A stretch of 12,153 nt of DNA from Anaerolineales bacterium (GTDB lineage Bacteria > Chloroflexota > Anaerolineae > Anaerolineales > Villigracilaceae). The notes below the pieces were generated by a model. It was not told the origin of the DNA and searched no databases. It was given only the letters and a program-made list of their open reading frames with translations. This document shows positions 1 through 6,098 of this stretch, in pieces; positions within the stretch are counted from its first letter, which is position 1, and each line of letters begins with the position of its first letter. The position numbers and the translations under genes were made by a program. Location: contig JAEURE010000016.1 of NCBI GenBank assembly GCA_016789485.1, forward strand, positions 1-12,153, given 5' to 3'.

Positions 1-570
1 GTCAAGACCGTGGACTGGGCTATCCGCCACAAAAAGCATATTCAAGCGGTCGATCTTGCAGATGGAGAATTGTTGTATCCTGCAAAAGACTTTATCAAGC
101 CTATACTCAAAGCCAAAGATGCGGGCTTGAAGGTTACCATCCACACTGGCGAGGATACGCCTGCACAATATGTCATTGATACCATCCACAACTTTAAGCC
201 TGACCGCATTGGACATGGGATTCACAGCATCGAGGATATGAAAGCTGTGGATTTGATCAAAGAGAAGCGAATAACTCTAGAGGTAAACCCCTGGTCAAAT
301 TATCTGACCAATTCCGTCCCGACGATTGAAGCGCATCCTCTCAAAAGGCTGTTTGACCTAGGCGTGCGTGTAACCATTAATTCAGATGATCCCGAAGTCC
401 TCGAAACAAATGTCAATAACGAATACCGCATTGCCCATGAAATCCTTGGCATGAGCATGGAAGATATTGCCCTGTGCAACCGTTTCGCCTTCGAGGCCTC
501 CTTTATTGAAGAGGCTGCGAAGCAAAGGATATGGGATAAGTACTTTAAAGAGACACCGAATCCAAATTGA
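1..570 (+). CDS. Adenosine deaminase family protein (5' truncated)
   Basis: The reading frame is open from base 1, so the gene begins outside the window; the GTG at 10 is only an internal valine codon. The visible 189 residues are the C-terminal half or more of a metal-dependent purine deaminase of the ADA/AMP deaminase fold, usually about 330 residues, which hydrolyses the 6-amino group of adenosine or a related nucleoside. Family landmarks appear in order: a DLADGE segment (canonical DLAGDE), HTGE (canonical HAGE, catalytic Glu and a substrate-contacting His), RIGHG (catalytic His), an EVNPWSN segment (canonical EVCPTSN), HPL, and NSDDP with the zinc-binding and adjacent Asp. The catalytic set in this part is complete, so the enzyme is probably active. 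Substrate is uncertain: adenosine, a modified adenosine, or aminodeoxyfutalosine are all possible. The stop TGA (568-570) overlaps the promoter of the next operon, and no terminator is visible between them. Confidence 0.88.
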   Translation, partial: VKTVDWAIRHKKHIQAVDLADGELLYPAKDFIKPILKAKDAGLKVTIHTGEDTPAQYVIDTIHNFKPDRIGHGIHSIEDMKAVDLIKEKRITLEVNPWSNYLTNSVPTIEAHPLKRLFDLGVRVTINSDDPEVLETNVNNEYRIAHEILGMSMEDIALCNRFAFEASFIEEAAKQRIWDKYFKETPNPN

Positions 571-596
571 CCGAATCAAAGCCCTTGAGGTATAAT
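567..596 (+). promoter_or_regulatory. Sigma70-type promoter for rpmH operon
   Basis: A TTGACC -35 element (567-572, five of six consensus bases) and a perfect TATAAT -10 (591-596) are separated by 18 bp. The -35 overlaps the stop codon of the upstream deaminase gene. Transcription would begin near 603, giving a leader of about 68 nt before rpmH. The sequence around the -10, GGTATAATTTTGCGC, closely resembles that of the kinase-parA promoter at 4412. Confidence 0.75.
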
Positions 597-670
597 TTTG
601 CGCCACTAACTGACAAGCCAACTCCCTGCCATGGGGTTTGCAATCATCTAACAAGAAGGAAGTATTTCGA

Positions 671-841
671 ATGGTAAAAAGAACATACCAACCCAAGATT
701 CGCCGCCGCGTGCGTGTGCACGGATTCCGCAAACGCATGTCCACAGCGGATGGCCGCGCAGTTCTCAAGCGCCGCCGCCTTAAGGGACGCTATAAGCTCA
801 CAGTAAAATCCAACGAACACGTCAAGCGGACTCGTTGGTAG
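671..841 (+). CDS. rpmH: 50S ribosomal protein L34
   Basis: A 56-residue, extremely basic protein starting MVKRTYQPK, with the L34 hallmarks: KRTYQP at the N-terminus, then HGFRKRM, then the arginine-rich [12 protein letters not shown] segment. L34 is a structural protein of the large ribosomal subunit that binds 23S rRNA. The ATG at 671 is chosen because the protein matches the family from that Met, and an AAGGA-type ribosome-binding site (655-660 GAAGGA) lies 10 nt upstream. An in-frame TTG at 638 would add 11 residues unlike the family and would include the ribosome-binding site, so it is rejected. The C-terminus VKRTRW is longer than in many L34 proteins (about 44-46 residues), mostly through extra residues at the end. 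It is the first gene of an operon reading into rnpA. Confidence 0.97.
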   Translation: MVKRTYQPKIRRRVRVHGFRKRMSTADGRAVLKRRRLKGRYKLTVKSNEHVKRTRW

Positions 842-843
842 GT

Positions 844-867
844 CTCTTCGCGTTTTAACGCGGAGAG
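844..867 (+). promoter_or_regulatory. Hairpin in rpmH-rnpA gap holding the rnpA ribosome-binding site
   Basis: The arms CTCTTCGCGTT (844-854) and AACGCGGAGAG (857-867) pair over their whole length with one T-G wobble, giving a stem of about ten pairs closed by the central TTTTAA. There is no T-run after it, so it is not an intrinsic terminator. The downstream arm contains GGAGAG, the best Shine-Dalgarno candidate for rnpA, so folding would hide it. The pairing is seen directly; an effect on translation or RNA processing is inferred. Confidence 0.55.
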
Positions 868-876
868 CTCCATGAG

Positions 877-1242
877 GTGCGGGTGCAGAGAAGATTTCGA
901 CTGTCCCGATCCGAAGATTTCAAGCGGGTGCGGCGAACAGGCAAGTCCTATGCCCATCCGCTTGTTGTGTTAGTAGCGCAAGCCAGCGATAAACCGACAC
1001 ACCACATCAAAGTGGGTGTCGCCGCAGGGAAAACCACAGGGACAGCCGTCCACCGTAACCGTGCCAAGCGGCTTTTACGTGAAGCCATGCGGCCTTTGCT
1101 TCCCATGCTCGCTTCAGGCTGGGACCTGATCCTGATTGCCAGACCCGCGCTTGTGACTGCAACCTTGGCAGAAACCCGCTCCGCGCTCCTCAACCTCTTA
1201 CACCGTGCAAGAATTCTCTCTGCGGACGAGTCCCCTGGATGA
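877..1242 (+). CDS. rnpA: Ribonuclease P protein component
   Basis: A 121-residue basic protein, usual length for the family. It is the protein cofactor of RNase P, which with the catalytic RNA removes 5' leaders from tRNA precursors. The signature is clear: an N-terminal [14 protein letters not shown] segment, then [11 protein letters not shown], then the diagnostic [13 protein letters not shown] (family RNR-KR--RE--R) that contacts the P RNA and the leader, followed by the hydrophobic DLILIARP strand. Start choice: GTG at 877 sits 11 nt after GGAG (862-865). A second in-frame GTG at 883, giving MQRRF, has a weak GAGG (874-877) 5 nt ahead and would look equally typical. The ATG at 872 is out of frame. 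The stop overlaps the yidD start as ATGA, suggesting translational coupling. Confidence 0.95.
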   Translation: MRVQRRFRLSRSEDFKRVRRTGKSYAHPLVVLVAQASDKPTHHIKVGVAAGKTTGTAVHRNRAKRLLREAMRPLLPMLASGWDLILIARPALVTATLAETRSALLNLLHRARILSADESPG

Positions 1243-1541
1243 ATCCTGAACCTGAACCGCAATTCCATTTGCATGACTATTCTCATGAGCCGCGTTTGCG
1301 TGACATGCCACGCAGCCTGGCAAACTGGCCGCGCATTGCTGTGCTGGCCTTGATTCGTTTATATCAAATGGTGGTTTCCCCCGGGCTGCCTGCGAATACC
1401 TGTCGTTTTTATCCATCCTGTTCTCATTATGGCTATCAAGCAGTCTATAAATATGGCGCGCTAAAAGGATCGCTGATGGCGGTTTGGCGCGTTTTACGTT
1501 GCAATCCCTTCAACCCTGGCGGATACGACCCCGTAAAATAA
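1239..1541 (+). CDS. yidD: Membrane protein insertion efficiency factor YidD
   Basis: A small protein with the complete YidD core: [11 protein letters not shown], then [14 protein letters not shown], and the C-terminal [13 protein letters not shown]. YidD is a peripheral membrane protein that assists membrane-protein insertion, conserved between rnpA and yidC. It overlaps rnpA by 4 nt (ATGA). From the ATG at 1239 it has 100 residues, about 20 more than usual; the extra N-terminus (22 residues, rich in Pro, Glu and His) is unlike the family. An in-frame ATG at 1305 would give a typical 78-residue product but lacks a strong ribosome-binding site, so the longer coupled start is kept with reservation. 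The three conserved Cys of the family core are present. Confidence 0.93.
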   Translation: MNPEPEPQFHLHDYSHEPRLRDMPRSLANWPRIAVLALIRLYQMVVSPGLPANTCRFYPSCSHYGYQAVYKYGALKGSLMAVWRVLRCNPFNPGGYDPVK

Positions 1542-1544
1542 ATG

Positions 1545-1559
1545 ATACGTCGTACGTAT
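1545..1559. repeat. Short perfect inverted repeat before lipoprotein gene
   Basis: ATACGT (1545-1550) and ACGTAT (1554-1559) are perfect inverted copies around CGT, in the 50-nt gap between yidD and the lipoprotein gene. It may be a small operator or a chance palindrome; no function can be assigned from sequence alone. Confidence 0.3.
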
Positions 1560-1591
1560 GACGGTTACGACAAGTAAGGAGTAATACGAAT

Positions 1592-2665
1592 TTGAAAACA
1601 AAACGATTGTTGTTATTTTTTCTGCTGACCCTTGGTGCGATCATTCTCAGCGCGTGCAGCGGTCAGCCGCTTGCAAACAACTGGCCCGGACTCGCCGCAG
1701 ACGCGGAACGCGCTTATATTTCCAGCGGTTCTTTCATCTATGCAGTAGATGTTCAGAACGGCAAGGAAGTCTGGAAATATCCTGCCGAGGCGAATAATAA
1801 GACCCTGTTTTATGCAAATCCGGTCCTTACAGAAGATGGTCAATTATTGATTGGCAGTGCAGGCTCAGAACACCCTTTCATTAGCCTCAATCCTGAAACG
1901 GGGAGGGAAAACTGGACTGAATCCTTCACCGGCGCAAAAGGCGCGTGGATGGCTTCACCGCTCGTCCTCAACGAAACCATTTATGCTCCAAATACAGATG
2001 GCTTCCTCTATATTCTGGATTTAAACGGCAAGCAGGCCGCAGACCCAATTCAATTGGGCGGTGCGTTGTGGGCAAAACCTTCCACAGATGGTACGTTGCT
2101 TTACGTCAACTCGCTTGACCATCACTTGCACGTCATCGATCCTGCCTTGGGCAAGACCATCGAAACCATTGACCTTGGCGGCGCGGCTCCCGGCAGCCCT
2201 GCGGTTGGTGCGGATGGTGTTTATATCGGCTCCTTTGCATCCACGGTTGAATTTGTTCAACCCAATGGACAGCACGAATCTATTGCGACAGCCAAAAATT
2301 GGATTTGGGGAACCCCATCCCTTGACGGTGAAACACTTTATTATGCCGACCTCGATGGCGTGGTTTATTCCCTTGACCTGGCTTCTGGCAGGCAAAATTG
2401 GGATGGGCTGCAACCCGATGGTCCCGTTGTGGCGAGTCTGCTTGTAGTGGGCGACCAGATATACGTTGCGACTGAGTCGGGTTCTTTCTTCGCCTTGGAT
2501 CGGGATGGAAAAATCGTCTGGGAGAAAACACCCGGCGGAAAAATATACACATCGCCCGTTATATCCGGCGATCTGATTCTCGTGGCACCCTATCAGGCTG
2601 ATTTTGCCCTCGCTGCTTTTGATGCGGAAGGCAAACAGGCCTGGACGTTTGCGCCCGAGAAATAA
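1592..2665 (+). CDS. PQQ-like beta-propeller lipoprotein
   Basis: The 357-residue protein has a lipoprotein signal peptide: MKTKR, a hydrophobic stretch (residues 6-18), and the lipobox L19-S20-A21-C22, so Cys22 should be lipidated and the protein anchored on the outer face of the membrane. The rest is a chain of PQQ/quinoprotein-type blades, each ending in a strand like YAVDVQNGKEVWKY, FISLNPETGRENW, YSLDLASGRQNW or FALDRDGKIVW, roughly every 40 residues from 35 to 355. This is the fold of BamB and of PQQ dehydrogenases; no dehydrogenase catalytic residues are recognisable, so a scaffolding or binding role is likelier. The start is TTG at 1592, supported by AAGGAG (1576-1581) 10 nt upstream and by the intact signal peptide. 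It lies 50 nt after yidD and 12 nt before yidC, so a role in assembly of exported proteins is suggested but is inference. Confidence 0.85.
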   Translation: MKTKRLLLFFLLTLGAIILSACSGQPLANNWPGLAADAERAYISSGSFIYAVDVQNGKEVWKYPAEANNKTLFYANPVLTEDGQLLIGSAGSEHPFISLNPETGRENWTESFTGAKGAWMASPLVLNETIYAPNTDGFLYILDLNGKQAADPIQLGGALWAKPSTDGTLLYVNSLDHHLHVIDPALGKTIETIDLGGAAPGSPAVGADGVYIGSFASTVEFVQPNGQHESIATAKNWIWGTPSLDGETLYYADLDGVVYSLDLASGRQNWDGLQPDGPVVASLLVVGDQIYVATESGSFFALDRDGKIVWEKTPGGKIYTSPVISGDLILVAPYQADFALAAFDAEGKQAWTFAPEK

Positions 2666-2677
2666 GGATATCAACCT

Positions 2678-3460
2678 ATGTGGCAAACTATTATCATTCA
2701 ACCCATGACCAACCTTTTATTGTGGATCTATGATGTCCTTGGACATGGGCCGCACATGTTTGGTCTTGCGATCATTTTATTTACCATTCTGATCAAATTG
2801 CTGACTTGGCCCCTGAACGCCTCGCAGGTAAAAGGCGCGCAAGCCATGCAGGAATTACAGAACGACAAGGAATGGATCGAGATACAAAAGAAATACGCAA
2901 AGGACCGTGAAAAACTTGCGCAGGAACAAATGCGCATTTACAAGGATCGCGGCATTAACCCCTTTGCATCCTGCCTGCCGACGCTGGTGCAATTTCCCAT
3001 CATCATCGGCTTGTACCAGAGCATCACGCGCGCGCTTTCCGCAACTCCGTTCGATATGCTGCAGCTCGCCCGAACCGTATATCCATTCCAGAATGTTGAG
3101 AACATCATCCCGCTCAACAGCACATTTTTGTGGATGGATCTTGGCCGCCCCGAATCGATCCAAATCCTTGGGTATGGCTTGCCCACCCTTGCCATCATCG
3201 TGGCGTTGACCACCTGGGTGCAATCCAAACTCACCATGCCTGCTTCGAGCAATCCAAACGACCAGAGTGCTCAGATGACAAAAATGATGAGCATTTACAT
3301 GCCGCTGATGCTTGGCTGGTTCGCTTTGAATTTCGCTTCCGGCATTTCGGTTTATTTCATCATCAGTAACCTTCTCGGCGTTGTACAATACGCCGCCACC
3401 GGCCGCGCGAATTGGAGCAACCTTTTCGGCGGAAACAAAACAACACCTGCAAAAAAGTAG
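2678..3460 (+). CDS. yidC: YidC/Oxa1 family membrane protein insertase
   Basis: A 260-residue polytopic membrane protein of the short type, lacking the large periplasmic domain of proteobacterial YidC. It inserts and folds membrane proteins alone or with SecYEG. Hydrophobic segments lie near 26-46, 97-117, 165-185 and 203-240 (probably two helices). Between the first two is the charged cytoplasmic hairpin (residues 50-92), followed by the family motif NPFASCLPTLVQFPI. The functionally important Arg in the first conserved helix of other YidCs corresponds to Lys40 here (TILIKLLTWPL), keeping the positive charge. No signal peptide or lipobox is seen, unlike Bacillus SpoIIIJ. The start has AAGGA (2664-2668), overlapping the upstream stop, 9 nt ahead. 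Only 9 nt separate it from jag. Confidence 0.95.
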   Translation: MWQTIIIQPMTNLLLWIYDVLGHGPHMFGLAIILFTILIKLLTWPLNASQVKGAQAMQELQNDKEWIEIQKKYAKDREKLAQEQMRIYKDRGINPFASCLPTLVQFPIIIGLYQSITRALSATPFDMLQLARTVYPFQNVENIIPLNSTFLWMDLGRPESIQILGYGLPTLAIIVALTTWVQSKLTMPASSNPNDQSAQMTKMMSIYMPLMLGWFALNFASGISVYFIISNLLGVVQYAATGRANWSNLFGGNKTTPAKK

Positions 3461-3469
3461 GGAGGCAAC

Positions 3470-4339
3470 ATGAGCGAGCGCACTACGCTTGAGATCATCG
3501 CACCGACCGTTGAAGAGGCTCTCCAGCAGGGGCTGGCACAGCTTGGCTTAACGGCGGATGCTGTTTCCGTTGAAGTTTTGGATTCGGGCACAAAAGGATT
3601 ATTTGGCCTTGGCGGGCGCCAGGTACGCGTACGTCTGAGCGTTAACCCTCCGCCCGGAGAATTCAAACCCACTGTAGATGTCCCTGTCGAGGACGTGAAG
3701 GAAAAACCAAAAACCGCGCCTCGGTCTGACCGTAAGCCTGTATCATCCCCGAAGGGGGCTTCTGCAAAAAAAGCAGAGTCAGCGCCCAAGGCAAAAGAGC
3801 AGAAACCACGCCCTGTTGAAAAGAAACCGGCGGCAGAAGAGCCTGTCAAAAAAGTGGAACGCCAGGACCATGACCAGCTTTTGGATACAGCGGAAGAAGT
3901 TGTCTCCAAATTGATCTTCCATTTGGGTATGAAAGCGCAAGTCTCTGCCAATTATGATGATGCCAGCACAGACGACCGTCGCAGCATTCAAGTGGACGTA
4001 CGTGGAGAAGACCTCAGTTCCTTAATTGGGCGCCACGCTGAAACATTGACAGCTTTTCAGCACATTGCATCCTTGATCGTTGGCAAGCAATCCCAGCAAT
4101 GGGTGCAGTTGACGGTGGACGTGGAAGGCTACCGTTCTCGCCGCGAAAAGCAGATCCGTCAACTGGCGAACCGCATGGCAGACCAGGTGACCAAGACGGG
4201 CCGTAAAGTAACCATGGAGCCGATGAGCGCAAATGAACGCCGTGTTGTGCATATTGAATTACGCGGGCACCCTGCTGTCACTACGGAAAGCACAGGCGAA
4301 GACCCGTACCGTAAAGTGGTAATTTTGCCGAAAGAATAA
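3470..4339 (+). CDS. khpB: Jag/KhpB RNA-binding protein (Jag-N, KH, R3H)
   Basis: A 289-residue cytoplasmic protein with the three Jag parts in order. Residues 1-56 are the Jag-N domain with the typical SGTKGLFGLGGRQVRVR end. Residues 60-130 are a low-complexity Lys/Pro/Glu/Ala linker, probably disordered. The KH domain covers about 135-218 and the R3H domain about 222-287, including the R3H motif R257-R-V-V-H261 in ANERRVVH. The family (KhpB/EloR) binds RNA and influences cell elongation and division in Firmicutes; its role in other phyla is less clear. The KH GXXG loop reads G187-R-H-A190, so the second Gly is Ala. A GGGAGG ribosome-binding site (3460-3465) overlaps the end of yidC, and the gene closes the operon before an intrinsic terminator. 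Confidence 0.93.
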   Translation: MSERTTLEIIAPTVEEALQQGLAQLGLTADAVSVEVLDSGTKGLFGLGGRQVRVRLSVNPPPGEFKPTVDVPVEDVKEKPKTAPRSDRKPVSSPKGASAKKAESAPKAKEQKPRPVEKKPAAEEPVKKVERQDHDQLLDTAEEVVSKLIFHLGMKAQVSANYDDASTDDRRSIQVDVRGEDLSSLIGRHAETLTAFQHIASLIVGKQSQQWVQLTVDVEGYRSRREKQIRQLANRMADQVTKTGRKVTMEPMSANERRVVHIELRGHPAVTTESTGEDPYRKVVILPKE

Positions 4340-4346
4340 ACTTCAG

Positions 4347-4376
4347 AAGACCGCCGCAAGGCGGTCTTTTTCTTTT
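4347..4376 (+). terminator. Intrinsic terminator after jag
   Basis: A perfect 9-bp stem, AAGACCGCC (4347-4355) with GGCGGTCTT (4360-4368), is closed by a GCAA tetraloop and followed by a T-rich tract TTTTTCTTTT (4367-4376). It begins 7 nt after the jag stop. It should end the rpmH-to-jag transcript and insulate the kinase-parA-parB transcript. Confidence 0.92.
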
Positions 4377-4411
4377 GTTGATTATGTGGAAAGAAGAAAG
4401 AATCCCTACGG

Positions 4412-4424
4412 TATAATTCAGCGC
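4412..4424 (+). promoter_or_regulatory. -10 element of a probably leaderless kinase-parA transcript
   Basis: A perfect TATAAT (4412-4417) lies only 7 nt before the ATG at 4425, so transcription would begin at or next to the start codon and leave no room for a ribosome-binding site. The block GGTATAATTCAGCGC matches GGTATAATTTTGCGC of the rpmH promoter in 13 of 15 positions. No convincing -35 is found at the usual distance; a TTGATT at 4378-4383 is too far away. Confidence 0.6.
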
Positions 4425-5276
4425 ATGTCGGAACTTGTGCCTCTTCAGCCTGTGGAATATCTTGTATTGGGTCATGTGGCCGAGGATTTGACTCCGTCTG
4501 GTGTGCAGCTTGGTGGGACGGTTTCGTACGCTGCATTGACAGCGCGTGCGCTGGGCATGAGTGTGGGAATCGTCACTTCGGTGGGGAAGGATGCGCCGTT
4601 GAAGGTTTTGGAGGGTATTCAGATCATCAATATCCCGACGGAGCGCAGCACGATCTTTGAAAATGTGAAAACTGAAAATGGACGAAAACAAACATTGCAT
4701 CACCAAGCCGCCCTGATTAATTTTGAACATGTCCCGCAGGCGTGGCGGAACGCGCCCGTTGTGCATCTTGCGCCGATTGCGCAGGAAGTGGATAGCAAAC
4801 TGGCGGAGCAATTTCCCGCATCACTGGTAGGCGTTACGCCGCAAGGCTGGATGCGCGGCTGGGATGAAAATGGCAAGGTGTTTGCCACTGCCTGGGAAAA
4901 CAGCGAACAGGTACTCCGTCGGGCTGGAGGCGTGGTGATGAGCATCGAGGATATCAATCGCGATTTGGAGCTTGTCGAATCAATGGCGCATCAGACGCGA
5001 GTCCTTTGTCTTACAGAAGGGGAACTGGGTTCGGTGCTGCATTGGAATGGGGATCGCCGCCGCTTTCGTGCGCCTGTCATGACTGAGGTGGATTCGACAG
5101 GCGCGGGCGATATTTTTGCAGCTGCTTTTTTTGTGCGTTTGAATCAGACGCGTGATCCGTGGGAAGCGGCGCGGTTTGCGACCAACCTTGCGGCTCATTC
5201 GGTGACGCGTGTTGGGTTGAATGGAATTCCAACCCGCGAAGAAATCGAAAGTTGTTTGATGGAGGTTTTATCTTGA
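4425..5276 (+). CDS. PfkB-family carbohydrate/nucleoside kinase
   Basis: A 283-residue ribokinase-fold protein. Near the N-terminus, LGHVAEDL is followed by the glycine-rich QLGGTVSYAALTARALG (residues 29-44), the substrate-side signature 1 region. Near the C-terminus, DSTGAGD (223-229) is PfkB signature 2, with the anion hole and the catalytic base Asp229. These show an ATP-dependent kinase for a sugar, nucleoside or similar alcohol; the substrate cannot be read from sequence. It is shorter than typical ribokinases (about 300), with a compact lid region. The ATG at 4425 is preferred because the family match starts there and the promoter -10 would lie inside any longer version (a GTG at 4386 is in frame). 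Its stop overlaps the parA start (TTGA), so the two are almost certainly co-translated. Confidence 0.87.
   Translation: MSELVPLQPVEYLVLGHVAEDLTPSGVQLGGTVSYAALTARALGMSVGIVTSVGKDAPLKVLEGIQIINIPTERSTIFENVKTENGRKQTLHHQAALINFEHVPQAWRNAPVVHLAPIAQEVDSKLAEQFPASLVGVTPQGWMRGWDENGKVFATAWENSEQVLRRAGGVVMSIEDINRDLELVESMAHQTRVLCLTEGELGSVLHWNGDRRRFRAPVMTEVDSTGAGDIFAAAFFVRLNQTRDPWEAARFATNLAAHSVTRVGLNGIPTREEIESCLMEVLS
5261..5275 (+). promoter_or_regulatory. Ribosome-binding site and TTG start deciding the parA N-terminus
   Basis: GGAGG (5261-5265) stands 7 nt before TTG (5273-5275). The TTG shares bases with the kinase stop TGA (5274-5276). This strong site, inside the last codons of the kinase, fixes the parA start against a longer open frame that begins at 5159. 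Confidence 0.85.
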
Positions 5277-6043
5277 CGAAGATTTATACGCTGGTAAATC
5301 AAAAAGGCGGGGTCGGTAAGACGACTTCCACTATCAACATGGCGGCGTATCTTGCGCGGCTCGGTCAACGCGTGCTGGTGGTTGATCTTGATCCGCAGGC
5401 CAATGCCACTTCCTGTCTGGGTGTGGACAAGCTGGGCGTGCAAGGCGGAACATATGAAGCTTTGCTTGGTGAAACCAATATTTTCCCGTATGTATTGTTG
5501 AATGAACGATTGAAGTTATCATTGCTTCCATCTTCTCCGTCGCTGGCGGGCGCAGAAGTGGAACTGGTGGACGAGCTGGCGCGTGAATCGCGTTTGCGCA
5601 AGGCAGTCCTTTCGATTGCAGATCGTTATGATTATGTGCTGATCGATTGTCCGCCTTCGCTCGGTTTATTGACCGTGAACGGTTTGATGGCGGCAATGAA
5701 CGGCGTGATCGTACCTGTGCAATGCGAGTATCTCGCGTTGGAAGGACTCGGTCAATTGACGCAGACTATCGAACGCGTACGCTCGGCTCTTTTCCCTGAC
5801 CTGATTGTGCGCGGCGTGGTGCTGACGATGTTCGACAACCGCACGAATCTCTCCACAGATGTGGTGGCGGAAGTGAATCGTCATTTCCCGAATCAGGTTT
5901 TCAAGAGTGTGATTCCGCGCAGTGTTCGTCTCGCAGAGGCGCCATCGTATGGCTTGCCCATTTCGGAGTATGCGCCCACTTCTGTGGGTGCGCTGGCGTA
6001 TGAAGCCCTGGCAAAGGAATTACTGAAGAGTGATAAGCATTAG
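5273..6043 (+). CDS. parA: Chromosome-partitioning ATPase ParA (Soj)
   Basis: A 256-residue cytoplasmic P-loop ATPase of the Soj type, without the N-terminal helix-turn-helix of plasmid type Ia ParA. The deviant Walker A motif K11-G-G-V-G-K16-T-T has the signature Lys11 that signals dimerisation, the A' motif is VVDLDPQ (D40), and Walker B is VLIDCPP (D125). The C-terminal SVRLAEAPSYGLPI segment (residues 217-230) is typical of chromosomal ParA. ATP-bound dimers bind DNA non-specifically and move or separate ParB-parS complexes, and often help origin positioning. The TTG start overlaps the kinase stop by 4 nt, and parB follows after 55 nt, so the kinase, parA and parB are probably one transcript. 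Confidence 0.97.
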   Translation: MTKIYTLVNQKGGVGKTTSTINMAAYLARLGQRVLVVDLDPQANATSCLGVDKLGVQGGTYEALLGETNIFPYVLLNERLKLSLLPSSPSLAGAEVELVDELARESRLRKAVLSIADRYDYVLIDCPPSLGLLTVNGLMAAMNGVIVPVQCEYLALEGLGQLTQTIERVRSALFPDLIVRGVVLTMFDNRTNLSTDVVAEVNRHFPNQVFKSVIPRSVRLAEAPSYGLPISEYAPTSVGALAYEALAKELLKSDKH

Positions 6044-6098
6044 AAAGACGACGGCAGCGATCTGTAGTCCTTTATTTTGATGATGGCAAGGAGCAAGT

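Noticed and set aside
844..867. Terminator between rpmH and rnpA
   Set aside because: The stem is good, but no T-run follows and rnpA begins 10 nt later, so it is treated as a regulatory or processing hairpin.
2021..2701. Long open frame on the minus strand opposite the lipoprotein gene
   Set aside because: No family resemblance or ribosome-binding site. The plus-strand propeller gene with signal peptide and blade repeats explains the sequence. Other antisense frames across the window are rejected for the same reason.
4378..4395. DnaA-box-like TGTGGAAAG near an AT-rich gap, possible oriC
   Set aside because: A single imperfect box in an 85-nt gap already occupied by a terminator and a promoter. 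There is no cluster of boxes and no dnaA gene in the window.
5159..5272. Longer ParA with 38 extra N-terminal residues
   Set aside because: The extra part is the kinase coding sequence in another frame. The strong GGAGG and the TTG at 5273 start the protein exactly at the family N-terminus.
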